This document shows positions 12,218-31,606 of a stretch of DNA of 64,000 nucleotides, piece by piece. The notes under the pieces were generated by a model. The model was not told the DNA's origin and did not search any database. It saw nothing but the letters and a program-made list of their open reading frames with translations. Both the position numbers and the translations under genes were made by a program. Position 1 is the stretch's first letter. Every line of letters starts with the position of its first letter. The stretch is from Entoloma clypeatum (taxonomy: Eukaryota; Basidiomycota; Agaricomycetes; Agaricales; Entolomataceae): assembly GCA_963565915.1 (NCBI GenBank), contig OY751495.1, positions 1,674,001-1,738,000 on the forward strand. The letters are read 5' to 3'.

Positions 12218-13952
12218 TTAACCCTTAGCCTTCCCTTTGACGCCAGCAGCAGTCACACACCGTTTCGTCTTGATCTTCTTACCGTGCTCATCAAGATCCA
12301 GCAGAGTCTTCAATAGCCCCTCGCTATTCAACCGCTCTACAAAGGTCTTTAGGAAGGGCTCATAGTCAAAGGTCCGCTTCAGGTGATCAGTCTGCAAAAG
12401 CATCAATCAGGGGAGAATGAATGAAAAAAGTGCAATGTACATTTGCACTGACAGCCTTTGCCAACTCGTCCTCCACCGCCACATTTGCATGCACAGCATT
12501 TTGCATACACACTTCCCATGATGGTACGAGTTTATTCTCAGGCATATCGAGGATACGAAGATCCTGGTCAAGCTTCCGCGCTCCAAAGTCAGTCGCGAAT
12601 GACCGTACATCGCTCACGGAAGAATTTTCAAAGATATTCCGTGAGGACTGGAGAAGTATCGGATCCACCTGAACAGAGGACAACTATGAGCGATGTTTGT
12701 GGATGCGAAGGAACAGTTACGCGCACCTTGTCCTGCCATCCAACAGCCATCTTCTTCTCCAATGACATCCTCTCCCTCTTCAACATCTGCAGCTCATCAC
12801 TCGCCTTCTCGTACATTCCGTCCACAATCGCCAGCAGACTAAACCGGATATTGCTCCCTCCTTCTGCCGCACCACCATACTTTTCCATCTTCATCCTCAG
12901 CGCAGGTCGCGCCACGTCCATCCACCTTCCAGCACTTGGACCCGTATGAGGGTGATCTTGCTGGGACGTCGACGCAGAGGGCAGAGGAAGGGGCAACTCG
13001 CCGACCTCCAAGGGGCCCGACTTGAGTCCATCGAGTTCCCAAACCTTTCCATAGGCGGGGACATACCCAATAAAGTGGTACGCCTCATCTTGCACTTGTT
13101 CCTCTGCGCCCACATCTGCTTTTTCTTTCCCTTTATCCTTCTTTGGTGAAGGGCCGCTTGTCTTGGCACGCTTTGCAGGTGGAGGTTTTGTGCCGCGCCT
13201 AGCTTCGGATTTGACTTTGGACTTGGCTTTGGAAGCGGCAAGGGTCGTAGTGGCAATTGCATTGAGTGAGCCGCGAATGTCGGCAGGCCTTGAGAAAGAG
13301 GGGTTGCATGAAGGGGGGTAAATATAATTTGAGAGCCGACGTACCGAGCGAGCGAATTGTGAGCTCTTCGAAGCAGGGGCGAGTTCGTGATAGCGAGTCC
13401 CTTCATCTTGTGAAGGCAACCATAAGCCGGTGTCTAAAACAATAAGAAAAACGCGTACGACAGGCGACATTTGCTCCGTCTCTTTTTTAAACAGCCTGAG
13501 CTCATCTCCGATGTCAAGATGTGGACAATTGAGAAGTACGTTGAGAATTGAATGGGATGCACACGCGTCGTCGCTGAGCTGATTCGCGAACCAGACGCGT
13601 TCGGCGGCGGGGTCGTCAAAGTCTGCCGGGCGATGAGCATCTCTGCCCCAGCGGAAACAGAAGATGAGGCCGTGTGGGTTGAGGTGATCCACCGCCCAGG
13701 GCTCGATGTCGTACATTTCGACGAGTTCCACGTTCCGCACACCGAGCTTGCGCGTCAAAGAGGTGAAGACGCCTGCATGGTGTGTATGTCAGTTAGGCGC
13801 TATGGGAGCGATGACGGGGGCATACCTGGATCGGACTCGATGACAGCGAAGGGTCCGCCGACGAGGTCGATCCCATTGACGTGATTGGAGGCATCCTGTA
13901 TGGTTTCTAACGTCGGTGGTGGTGGTGGTGGTGGTGGTTCGACGGTATCCAT
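12218..13952 (-). CDS. UCH37/UCHL5-type ubiquitin C-terminal hydrolase
   Basis: A cysteine protease that removes ubiquitin; UCH37 enzymes act at the proteasome or with INO80. The ATG at 13952 precedes a poly-Pro stretch. Exon 1 ends at 13826 and exon 2 starts at 13772. The catalytic Cys lies in LSDDACASHSILN (about 13580), in the usual place after the first UCH strand. The catalytic His and Asp lie in YHFIGYVPAYGKVWELDG (about 13075-13025). Between them is a basic Lys/Pro-rich insert (KRAKTSGPSPKKDKGKEK). The end carries a helical segment and the DYEPFL-type tail typical of the UCH37-like domain, stopping at 12218. Introns near 13435-13405 and 13345-13290 and two more near the 3' end restore family sequence. 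All triad residues are present, so it should be active. A decayed second copy lies at 50785-52985. Confidence 0.9.
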
Positions 13953-14199
13953 GTTTGTTGGGTGTCGAGATGGACTTCCGACCGTGACTCCGCGAAACTC
14001 GACCACAACTTTGCTACAACTCTCTTCCCTCAATGGCCTGCATTTCCAAACACTCCTTTATGTGGTATCGGTCGAGGAAAATGAACGGAAGATTGTCGGT
14101 GTTCTCCTTGGACCGCCTACTGGCCCGGGGTCAGCTGAATCACGTCTAGTCATAGCCTTTGCCAAGGAAACTCCACCTCGTTATAAGGAGCCCACTAGC

Positions 14200-14825
14200 T
14201 CCTCATGTTGCTTTCAAGGTCTTTGGAACCAAACTTGCTGATGAGCAAGGGAGACGAGGTCATCCTCCGTGGCGCTGGCTTGGGAGGAAGTGAGTGTGTA
14301 CATCTTAACAACCAACTAAATTGCACTAAGCATGGAAAACTTCATTTCAGGCATCGAATTCTTTTGATTTGCCCTCGGAGTCCGCTTGACCGTCGTCTCA
14401 GGCTATACTGGTTGCGAACGCCGGATTCGTGCAATTCCTTCAGCCAGGAAAAATCTGAGTTTTTCTTTGACAAGGTCAGCATTCAACGCGCGAATTAGAT
14501 GTTCCTGCTGATAGGTGATTCATAGTTTCTCGAATACTCCTTCACCGGCGCCGATGCCCAATTCGTCAAAACCTTGGGGTTGAATTGCATTCGTCTGCCT
14601 TTCAACCATCGCGACTACGAGGGTAGGTACACTTTGCTACCCATCCAATAGTCTCCCATCTCACACATTTTCAGATGATATAAATCCCCGTATTCTCAAA
14701 GAGTCGAGTCTCAAGCACCTCGATCGATCCATCAACATCTGCGTATCTCATGGGATCTATTCTATCCTTGATCTCCACACAGCACCCGTTGCCACTCTGG
14801 CCGTGGCGGTCACATTGCTAACCGT
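14200..14825 (+). pseudogene. glycoside hydrolase family 5 fragment, broken
   Basis: Segments match the N-terminal half of a fungal GH5 enzyme (exo-glucanase/cellulase type). GTKLADEQG (near 14225) is followed in another frame by GDEVILRGAGLGG (14250). Then come a TGCERRIRA piece (about 14410), SQEKSEFFFDK (14445), FLEYSFTGADAQFVKTLG after an intron (14524), LNCIRLPFNHRDYE, a further intron, then NPRILKESSLKHLDR and ILDLHTAP (14770-14790). The frame changes at about 14245 and 14430. The protein stops being recognisable right after the LDLHTAP strand, so the catalytic acid/base and nucleophile glutamates are absent. It is a truncated, frameshifted relic; the GH5 subfamily cannot be told. Confidence 0.75.
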
Positions 14826-15187
14826 AAGTTCCCCTGTGCTTATCCCTCAAACGAAAGGACACTTCTTTCATATGAGCCGGGTTCATGTGTCCAAACTGGT
14901 GAAGGTGTGAGTTTTGCTGCCAGACAAGGCTCATCCCATCCGCTGACACAAATAACCGTGCCGGGGCGTCGGGGGGGCTTGATCGTTGTGGCTGGGTGTC
15001 GTAGTGGGCTTTGTGCTCTCTTCAACTTTCTTTCAGTGTCTACCTGCTAGAATTCTCTAATTCATCTAAATGCTTATCCTTATCCACACTTGTGCCCCTA
15101 ATGTCCCCTTCCTCCGCAATGCTTTACTTTGCTTGAGATTTTAGATTCCGAACCATTCCGCTGAGCAACCGCCGAAAGGAAGCGGGA
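14826..15187. other. intergenic
   Basis: I see no gene or clear repeat between the broken GH5 relic and the coiled-coil gene. Confidence 0.5.
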
Positions 15188-16397
15188 ATGTTGCCTGGTA
15201 CCAACGAAGAGACGCCAATACTTATTGTGAAGCAACCACAAATTATAAAGCCGCACGGAAAGTTTCACTCTCGAGTCGAATATTTCTTTATGGACGACTG
15301 GTTGCTATTGGACCATGATCGGAGTCACTGGCGAAGGTCCACTTGCCTCCTGGATGTCTCGGTGACTTTGCATATTCCGCCGGCCTTCAAGTTGTGCCTC
15401 GTCTCCATGACTTCTACGTTCCCAAGAAAGGAGATCCGTTCTATCGTCTTGCAATCAGCTTTGAAACACCAGAAGAAAAGCTTTTCTTCGCCATCGGGAT
15501 AGCTAGGAATCGCAGAACCATGGTTTCGAAATCCTTGGACTGGCCCACTCATGAGGCTGCTGTCCTTCAAACATTGACCACATACAAAGCCGTAAAGGCG
15601 TTACTTGCAGGCCGTAACCCGTACGAATTTATCATCCAACAAAACCACGCATTCCAGAATGAACTTCGGACGAGAGCGCGTCAGCATCAGATGACACAGG
15701 ATGAATATGATAGAACGCTAGATGAACTCGAATCAGCGCACGAGGAAATTGAATCCTTTGAAGCAAGGGCGATGAGGCACAAGAAGGATATGGGGGTATT
15801 GCGACGAGAGCTCATGACCCGAGACAGGCAACACAAGAAGGAACTGACGGCCATGGAAAACAAATGGCGAGCAGTAGTAGACAGGCTTGAAGATCAGCTG
15901 TTGGCCGAAGAAGAGTCAGAGGTCTGGCGCTTCCAAGAATGTACCTCAGGTCGTACACTGTCCTCACTTCTGGTCTTTAGAATACCGTCGCCATGGATAA
16001 AATCAGGTTGCGAAACATCATCGACCAAGCGCAGGCCCAGCTTGCCTTTCAGGCGGGCCTGGTACCCGACCAAGATACCTTTGGCGCCTCGCTGAAATGG
16101 CGTGATGCGTTGCGAGATGGCAGTACTGCGAAGCGACTCAAAGTCGCAAAGAAGCTTCTTTGCAGGTCAAAGGTGCCTTCTGATGCGTTGCTGGACTTGA
16201 TGCAGTCGGTCGAGGCAATGAACCTTGTTTCAGAACAAACCTCGCGCCTCCGCCAACTTGGGGACTCCGTGGCTCATGAACCCATTTCCGACCTTGGCCC
16301 GTATGAGTTAAGTATCAGCCGGTTCAGCGACGACCATACAGGAGTCAGAAGGGATGGTCTTTGCGATCTTTTGGAATTTGTATATGCATCCCGCTAG
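15188..16397 (+). CDS. hypothetical coiled-coil protein
   Basis: Not recognised. The main frame (15343-about 15940) encodes a short globular start (LHDFYVPKKGDPFYRLAI), a helical middle, then a strongly charged segment with heptad-like spacing (DEYDRTLDELESAHEEIESF, MRHKKDMGVLRREL, MENKWRAVVDRLEDQL), so a coiled coil is likely. A GT-AG intron around 15942-15981 can join it to 15993-16397 (KIRLRNIIDQAQAQLAFQAG), which ends at the TAG near 16397. The upstream frame beginning at 15188 may supply a first exon, but the join is unclear. No membrane segment or signal peptide is seen. Confidence 0.5.
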
Positions 16398-16987
16398 AAA
16401 GGGTTTCTTCTTTTTTCTGGGAGCTTCCCGCCGATCTACAAGATATAGGCCACATCACATTATTACGACGAACATATATTTTCATTCCATCGCGTAACAG
16501 TATACCTTGTGCCATAATGCAGCAATTAGAATTATTTATCAGGTACTCACCAACAACCCATGAACACTTACCTCACTATATTGCCACAAAAAAACCAACG
16601 CGCCTGTTGGTGAGACCCAAGTTGGCTCGGGTTACGAGCCTGCTTGTAGCCTAGGAAAACAGTGAATTTCCTTGGACAGGCGAGCGAGAATAGGTGGGAA
16701 GATAGCTTGGAGCGAGGACGCTGGCTTGATACTGATACGGCGTCAGGATGCGATTCGGAAGTCGCGAAGAACCTCACTCACAGGTTGACTGAACCACTTA
16801 TTCCTGAAGCGTACCTCAAGGGGGTCCTCGTACTGTCCTACTAGCTTTTCCATTCACGTGGAAAGTTCTGATTCTGTCTGTGATGTACTTTTGGATCTTT
16901 TTTTTTGCCGAGCTGTGTATCAGAAATGACCCTGTATACATATGATACACTTTTAGGAGCCATCACCCACCATCCTTGCCTTCAAAA

Positions 16988-18408
16988 TTATGATGGTGAT
17001 ATCAACGCCGCGATAACATCCGGATGAAGAGGAGCAGCTAGAGCCTTGAGGCCGCTGATCAAGGCGGACTGTTGCATCAACGCGCCTTCCGGCAGGGAAC
17101 CGCACCATACAGCCTCATTGAACCAGGCCTGTCGGAGCGCCTGTAATTCTGGGTCCATGTCCAAGCCCGCCATCGGCACAAAGTAGTCAGCTGTAGAGGC
17201 CCGGGCCCAGACTGTTCCACCTGAAGAATGCGAAACATCAGCGCAAAGACTACGTGTCAGCATGAAAGTGTACGCACTGAGAGGGAGCGTGATAGTCATC
17301 AGACAGGGACATAGACTTCCCCAGCGACGCGTCGTTGCCCATTCCTCGTCAAGATCCGACTCATAAGAGTTCACGTAGTTCAACATGATCTCGGACAAAG
17401 TCTTGAATGATTCTAGCAGGCCTTCTATCGTCTCCAAAAAAGCCTGTTTCCGTTGTGTGTTGAAGGCAGCGCACAACAAAATGTGGATTGAGAATGAAGT
17501 GATCGTCAACCATTTCAGAGTAAGCGCAAAAGCAAGCTCGAACATACATCGACGTCCTCCTTTTGCACAAACGGCCCGATGTTCATCAATCGCAACTGCG
17601 TCAAACACGGCGTAATCTCCGCTAGCGTAACGATGATCCTGTTGTCCCACCGTAACATGGTGTTATCCACCCGCAATATCGGCCGCTTTGACTTTTTCAA
17701 CGTCTGCAGAAGGATTACGGGATCGTCTGTGGGACTCCACGAAAGCGCCACTTGATCCACCTGTGAATTCGGGATGATGGGTGGCATCATCGCTGCGGGT
17801 CCGTCAAACGATTCAAGATGAGGCAGAACAAAAGCGGGATCTTTTGCAAATCGGGACATGTCTCTGGTAGAGCAGGGAGTGCATCCGATGCAAAGGTATT
17901 TGATTGACTCGTGGCGTTGTAAGAAAAGTGGCAGGAAGGACGAGTAGGGAATCACACATTCCGAAAGGTAAGGCATGTCAACCCATATGAGTGCGTGGAG
18001 CATTAGAGGGTCTCGTATGTGAAGGCTCCTGATCCCATTCGTCCAGCGAATAGCCTGAGTCGCGAGTTTGAAGAAGCTCAAGAGGAGGGTGTCACATTCG
18101 AAATAGCTGAATGAAAGGAGAATTATTCTCATCAGCACAAGGTTCCGACCGGCCACGGCCACTCACAATCCGAGGTATCTGACGGATGCCGCCGCCAGGG
18201 GTCGTTTCGAGAGGATTTTAAAAACTTTGACAGCTGTCTTTGGGGTTTTTAAAGCGAGAGTGCAGTACAAATCTGGAGCCGTGACAACTTGAACATGTTT
18301 TGAGGTCTGGCAAAGCCGTACAAGCCCAGGGGGGTCGAGGTATTTCAATATTTCCTGTACAAGTTCATCAGGCAGGTTCTGAAAGAGGGCGCATTTGTTC
18401 GCCGTCAT
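16988..18408 (-). CDS. F-box domain protein
   Basis: F-box proteins recruit substrates to SCF ubiquitin ligases through Skp1. From the ATG at 18408 the product begins with an F-box: residues 6-45 contain LFQNLPDELVQEILKYLD and LVRLCQTSKHVQ. An intron (about 18170-18115) joins YLG to YFECDTLLLSFFKLA. The rest is leucine-rich with loosely repeated helices (SLHIRDPLM, LPHLESFDGPA, CLTQLRLMNIG), as in many agaricomycete F-box proteins of unknown substrate. Two further introns, near 17540-17460 and 17275-17215, lead to the stop at 16988. An in-frame upstream ATG would start inside TAF11, so the F-box-proximal start is preferred. The gene starts about 125 bp after the TAF11 stop on the same strand. 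Confidence 0.7.
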
Positions 18409-18532
18409 CTCGCAACCGTAGAGAATGTCGCCGAACGTCAGTCGATGTTTCAGAATTGTCACGTGTACCCATTCATGCAGAAGACGAAAATGATCGTAAG
18501 GCTTGTTGTACATTCGATTCCAGGAATGAAAT

Positions 18533-19842
18533 CTATCGCACAAACAATCTTTTTGATCTGAGAGGCCTCGCTGCACCCACACGACCTGTTTCCTCCTGAT
18601 ACGAACGATAGGCCTCTCGTAGGTGGTCGGGTGATAATGGCCCGGTTTCCCCTCGCCGGGCCTGGACTGCTCGTGCTGCAAAAATGTCACCATAGGATTG
18701 GGCAGAACGTGACAGAACGTGACTACCTTTCTCCACAATTTCGCCTACGAAAACCTTTGCAAAACCAGCAACTATCTGCGCAACAGGCTGTGATGCTTGC
18801 TGACCCAGGGTCTGTTGTATCACCTGCGAGAAAAGGGTCAATAATCCCCTTTCAATATGAAGATGGAAAGGCATGTAGCGTGAACGCACCTTCCTAACTG
18901 CCTGCTTTGGCAGTGCATGTCGTCGATATGCCTCAAATCTCTCGTATTGCGCAGGGCTAAAATTGTCCATTAAAACTCTAGATGAAGGAAGCCCAGTCAA
19001 TATAAGGGATCTAAGAATCTGCAGGGCAGTCACACGCACTTCATATTATCCTTTGACTGACTCTGCCACGTCGAGTGTGCCGAATAGTCCTCATCCGCCA
19101 TGGCTGGAAGAAGCTCATCCTCGCCATCTCCATCGTCACCGCCGACAGGGCGGGCAGTAAAAGTGGAAACCAGACTCGTTGGTAGGGTGCTCCCTGTCAT
19201 GCTGATGAGTCCCGATGTATTGAGGCTAGGTATCGATGAACCGGCTGGCAGGGCATATTTGCTGAGGTCGAAAGAGGCGGTGCTGGTGCTGGTGAGCGAT
19301 GGAAATGTCGTGGTAGTTGTCTGCCCTGATTGGGTCGTTTGAGACGATGCCTGGAGTTGGGCTGCCTGAGATGTCAGGGCTTGCAGGGCTTGGAGCTGCT
19401 GAAGTGCGCTAGAATAGCTAGCTGTGGCACTTGTGGTACTGGAAGTAGCCGCCACTACCGGGGGCGCAGTTCCTGTACTCATACTCGCCGTCGGGGTGGC
19501 AACATTGCTAGTACTGCTGCCCGTAGCCCCTGTTGGCATTGCCCATTGGAGATGTGAGAATTGCGCGCTCGAGAACGTCGGAGCAGTGGTGGTGGCAGGA
19601 GTGCTGTCTTGCGCCAAAGGCCTGGGTGAAGCGGTGGCCAGAGGGCCGCCACCGCGGGGTTTCCGACCACGTTTTGCTCCCGTCCCGTTTAACGCGCCTC
19701 GTGGCCGTCCGCGGCTTGGTGTTGGCGTCGACAAAGGATTGAAAGCTGGTGTATCTGAAGCAGACGCAAAACTTTGAGGGGTCGCACTGTATGAGTAAGG
19801 CGAAGTCATCAAGACTCGCTGAGAGAAACGATGCACAGCCAC
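18533..19842 (-). CDS. TAF11: TAF11, TFIID subunit with histone fold
   Basis: TAF11 pairs with TAF13 through a histone fold in the general transcription factor TFIID. The N-terminal exon (19842-19040) is a low-complexity Ser/Thr/Gln-rich region with two AT-hook-like basic motifs (SRGRPRG, KRGRKPRGG). The second exon (18977-18890) starts the fold with NFSPAQYERFEAYRRHALPK, and the following exons read QPVAQIVAGFAKVFVGEIVE, SPDHLREAYRSYQ and a basic tail. This is the classic TAF11 core at the very C-terminus. All introns are GT-AG. The start could also be the internal ATG at 19809, because a plausible splice acceptor lies just before it. The ASXH gene's stop is only 48 bp upstream, so the TAF11 promoter must overlap that gene. 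Confidence 0.88.
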
Positions 19843-19890
19843 AACAAGTCAGTGGTTCCAGCTCAGTACAGCGTACACTACCCGCAAGTA

Positions 19891-21265
19891 TTATATTGAT
19901 CGTTCGTGATAGTATGTCCCTCTGAGATAGAAGAGTGTCCCATGGCTCTCTCTTCCTCCCCGTCCGTCTTCTACATTCCCGACTTCATCGCCTCTCCACC
20001 GATATACAGTGAAGCACTTCCAAGCGTTGCCATTCGGTCGACGTGCCTTCTCGATGCGGGCATCGGTGTCTAACAGCGCGGTCTCGAGCATAGTTGGGCT
20101 AGAGATTGTCGCAGACAGGATACGTGCGATCTGGTCTTCGGGCTGGGGAGGTGTAGAGGAGTCAAGTTCAGTGGCAGCGAGGAGGAGAAGAGGTGTATGC
20201 AGATGTTGTGTTGTGCCAGATGGGAAAAGCACGGTGACGAGATTGGTCTTAGGATGTATTGATTGGATCTTTGGAAGAGAGGGGTTAGGTTACATGATTC
20301 TAGGGGAAGTAGGTGATAAGATAAGGACGTACAATGGCGTCTTTTTCGATGACGAGGTCGGCGGTCGCGAAAGTACGTTTGTACGCAATGACGTCGCCGA
20401 CGCGGAGGACATCCTGCTTTGCCAGTGTCACGAGTTTCACTTCTGCGGCTTCGCTATTAATGTTGGGGTAAAGACCGAGTAGATGATCGTAGATGATGAT
20501 TCGATACCCACCCTGCTCGAGCTGAGTACCCCCGCACATCATTGGAAGGATTTGTCACGGTTCTGGAGTTTTGGCTACGGCTCGCATTGTTGCGTTCCCA
20601 GACTTCATCTTTCCAAGCAGCGGACAGTGTCCCATCTCGAATGCCCCATTCATATTGTTGAACCTTCTCGGCATGAGAGTCGGACATCCAGTCACTATAT
20701 ATATGATCTTGCAAAGTATGTCCCGCAGCCAAAAAATGAGGGTCTGTAAAAACGGAGATGTCCAGGTCGAAGGATGAGCTGATGCTCGGTGGGTCGACAG
20801 CCATGGCATCGGGATCAGAGCTAGAGCTAAAGCATGGATGGTTCGGATCGATGCTTGGTTTGAAACCCACAAAAGCGGTTGGGGGAAGGAGGGATTTCAA
20901 TACATCTTGCGATTCCGGGGAGAGCATGTTCCAACTAGTAGCATTCACAAGATCCTGAAACACATCGAACCAATACGTTCATTTCATGACAACGTTAAAC
21001 CATAACATAGAAAAGAAGAAGTACAAATATTGAACTTATGATGAGAACATCAAGGTATGGAAAGTCATGCACATACGGTAATGTCCATCGTCGTCAGTGG
21101 ACTCTTTGGATTTTTGAGGATAAAGTGAAGAAATGTTTCAGGATCTGCGAGAGCATCGCGAGTTTTGCGTTTAGAACGAGATACAGCTGGAGGTGGGGAC
21201 GAGGAAGGTTCAGTGGCAGTTTGGGCCCTTGCTGATGGTCGTGTTGAACGTCGAGGTCGATCCAT
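19891..21265 (-). CDS. ASXH/DEUBAD domain protein
   Basis: From the ATG at 21265 a basic low-complexity start (RPRRSTRPSARAQ) leads to the domain: DPETFLHFILKNPKSPLTTM, an intron of roughly 110 nt, then DLVNATSWNMLSPESQDVL and SLLPPTAFVG. This is the Asx-homology (DEUBAD-like) helical domain, which in animals activates UCH-family deubiquitinases (ASXL with BAP1). A GT-AG intron (about 20558-20512) and another (about 20332-20274) join a C-terminal beta-rich region (VLRVGDVIAYKRTF, LVTVLFPSGTTQHLH) that looks like a small barrel, possibly an SH3/Tudor-like reader. It stops at 19891. Its role in fungi is not firmly known; chromatin or deubiquitinase regulation is an inference. Confidence 0.78.
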
Positions 21266-22891
21266 GGTTGATTCACGCGTTCAGTTGCCAAACACACCAA
21301 ATTATCAGACATTTCATTTACTTTCCGCCTCCCTTCCACCGTTCCATATCACGAGTTCCAGGTCCTCTACGATGCCAGGAACCTCTTTGGGTGGAGAACT
21401 GTGGAGACGAACTGACAGAAAATCTATAGTTGCGAGTTCCCGCGACGCCCGACGCCAGGGATGTACTATAGATTAAAGCTCCATTGTGCTCCATTACCGT
21501 GTTCACAGTACACCCACAGGCGCACTGGGCAGGAAAGTACCAAAAATAACCTGAAACCCTTCAGGAGATATGCTCCTCACCCCAATGATTGACTCCCACC
21601 ACATTCGGGGGTCTTGAGAAATTTATCCATGGTGTGTGTGTGATCAATGCGCAGCCAGCCTCTCATTCATTTTGTTCCAATAACTCTTCGAGTATAACTT
21701 AGGGTCAAGCTTCGGACATTGATGACGTCCCAATGAACATTTGGACTTGATTTGGACATCCTCGAATCTGCTCCAGATCTGCTCACTGCCGACTCAGAAA
21801 GACTTGGCTGAACCCTGTTGATCGCAGCATTCCTCTTGTCTCACCACCATTCTCCTTGATATTAAATCTACCGTTCCATTCAGGAGTTTAGTACCCCAGT
21901 AATCTCTTCCTTATTGCCAAATGCTACAATGGAGCCTGATGGTTGTTGGGGAAATACACCGAACTCTGAAACCTTGTCAGCCCGAAAACGGCGTCTGGAC
22001 GCCCTAATCTGGTGACTGAATGTCGCTGGGAGGCTGTGGATTTGCGTGCGCCTGACTTGCAACCTCCCTGTCCTTTACTCGGTATGTGCATTTCACGAAA
22101 CATATACCGTTTTCCGACTTCGCATGCGACCCGCAATGATGTCCGCGATCGCTACGGTGGCGTTCTGACGTTCACAAACCTGTGTCTCCGTCCCGCATTT
22201 TTCGCAAGGGATGTAAATCACACTGCATTTCTTTCGTTCCTGGCCCGGCTCGCTTACCTCTTGACAGTAGGTATACAGAGTTTACACATCCTCATGCATA
22301 TATGCCTCATGTGCGCTTGGCTTCGGAACCAGCAATATACGGCCTGTAGCTTGGTCTGTCTTGTTCTCAATCTGTTGGGCAGTAGTTGTTCCTCACGACT
22401 CTGCCGATTGGCCTCCCCTGGAAAATTAAGTGATACATTAAAGAAGGATGTCATTCCGATATATAGTCTGCAAGCAGCCCTTCGGCCGTCCAATAGCGCC
22501 CGGAGTGCTCTGGCCCTGCCTGCCTCTGAAATAAAGCAACAAGACGTTTGACAAGCTTGAAGGCTTGATGTGTGTGATAGATAGAGCAATTCAACTATCC
22601 TGCCTAGCTAGGTAAACTGGCGAGCAAGATGTTTAACATTCAATACCTATCTTTACTGTCCAATGGTATCTTACATGGATGTTCATATTGTCTGTGATGG
22701 GTAGACAGTGAGTGAGGATAAGTTACGACTAAGTACATGAATATATACCTACTTGTTAGTTATCGTTCGTTCGAGTATTATGTACAGGATGTACGTACAG
22801 TCCGATGAATGTAATATTGAATAAGCGTAAGTCGCCGGGAAGTAGTCCGTAGTGGTGCAGGAAGTCCCATCCCCCATTTGCTTTTAAGTGT
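21266..22891. other. intergenic, no supported gene
   Basis: The longest frame (plus, 22012-22551, 179 codons) has hydrophobic stretches (SLHILMHICLMCAWL) but no family signature, codon regularity or introns. I treat it as unproven. No RNA gene or repeat is seen. Confidence 0.45.
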
Positions 22892-23917
22892 TCAGTGATG
22901 AACCCAACGTGTCTGACCTTGAGCGACCGGACATTTATGATTCCCCAAGGTCTTGCTCGAGGAGAAGAACCGTCCACACTCGTCGCATGAAAACTCGCAC
23001 ACCTTTCCATGCTTCGCGACTTCGTGACGAAGGCGATCATGTTGCCGTGAAAAGCTTTCGAGACAGCCGAGTGTACAGGGGAAGGAGGCCCGAGGTTTCG
23101 GCTTGTGCGCCTCTGTGTGTACCTTCAACGTATATTGACTGGTGAAACGCCGTGAGCACCCCGGGACTTGGCAAGGGAATCGGCGTTTGGGGTCATTCTC
23201 GCTATTCGTTGGAGAGGGCTCTCTCGATCCCGGTGAATGAGGCGAGTGAAGGCTCCGAGGCGAGCGGGATGGAGAACAGTGAGAATAGCGTCTCCGCGCG
23301 ATGGATGCGAGGGGTGGAGATTCTGAGACGCGATAGCCATTTCGTGCCGAGAGAGCGAAATCAGAATCAAAGACGTTGGTGAATTCGTTCAACTGAATGG
23401 GTGAAGGTGTGCCTTTGAAACTTGACGCTCAGGAGACAAGACAATGAATAAGTTCTCAAAAGACTCACTGCCGTCGGAATCGCGTAAATAATCTGGACTG
23501 CTTGCAGGTGATGACAGGGCAGGCGTGTATAGTAGGCTGTCTTCTGGCAAGAAGGACGTAGTTCCTCGCCAGGCCCGCGGGATATGGTCGCGTTTGGTGA
23601 GTTGAGACGGGAGAGACGATTGCAGAAGGGGTGCATCATAAGGATAAACTTGATAGGAATGTCAGAGTCGATCTCTCGCCATAGCGTTCGGACGACTCAC
23701 ATGGTTCGAGGGGCATTTGCTCGTAATTGTTCCAACTAGGCGCATCTGAGCCTGAAAAGTGATTAGTTGGGACTCTCAGGGGAGGGAGGCCATACCTACC
23801 AACATACGCATCATTAACGTCGAGGTACGTGTTGTTATTATAGAGTGGGTCGGCGCAAGGCGCGAATACCTTGAGGACGCCTCGATCATCTTCTCTCTGG
23901 AAATTGGCACAAGCCAT
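22892..23917 (-). CDS. C2H2 zinc-finger protein, putative transcription factor
   Basis: From the ATG at 23917 (MACANFQRED) short exons (TYLDVNDAYVG, then SGSDAPSWNNYEQMPLEPC) join a Ser/Pro-rich exon at about 23640-23470 and a last exon from about 23400 to the stop at 22892. The C-terminus carries three zinc fingers. The first is CQVPGCSRRFTSQYTLKVH-x3-H, the second CTLGCLESFSRQHDRLRH-x4-H, and the third CDECGRFFSSSKTLGNHKC of C2HC form. A Ser/Pro/Arg-rich linker with many SP sites precedes them and suggests phosphorylation. All introns are GT-AG and short. Targets are unknown. Confidence 0.75.
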
Positions 23918-31298
<7,381 letters not shown>

Positions 31299-31606
31299 TT
31301 TTTCTCTTATACTTATTACATTTTTGCGGTTGGAACTCTCAGCTCTTACTTCTTGCTATACCATTGTACTCTTACATGAATGCCATACAACTACATAGCA
31401 CTCGCTTGGTGTCACGAACGCGTGACGGAACGCTCAATTTAATGTTTGGTGATATTTACGCGTTTGAGGAGAGTCATTAATTCCACTACATCGTGCTCCC
31501 ATTTCCAAAGGGTACCTTTTCTCGTGAAGACTCCATTGAAGACGAATTCTAAAGGGCGAAATCCGCCAATCTTTGTGAATCAACATCAACTCAGGAACAG
31601 GCTGGA
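31299..31606. other. short intergenic spacer between KDM4-like gene and NBS1
   Basis: About 300 bp holding the 3' UTR of the demethylase gene and the NBS1 promoter. No further gene is seen. Confidence 0.5.

Noticed and set aside
22012..22551. 179-codon ORF with hydrophobic stretches as a membrane protein gene
   Set aside because: No family words, no start context, no introns in an intron-rich genome, and irregular composition.
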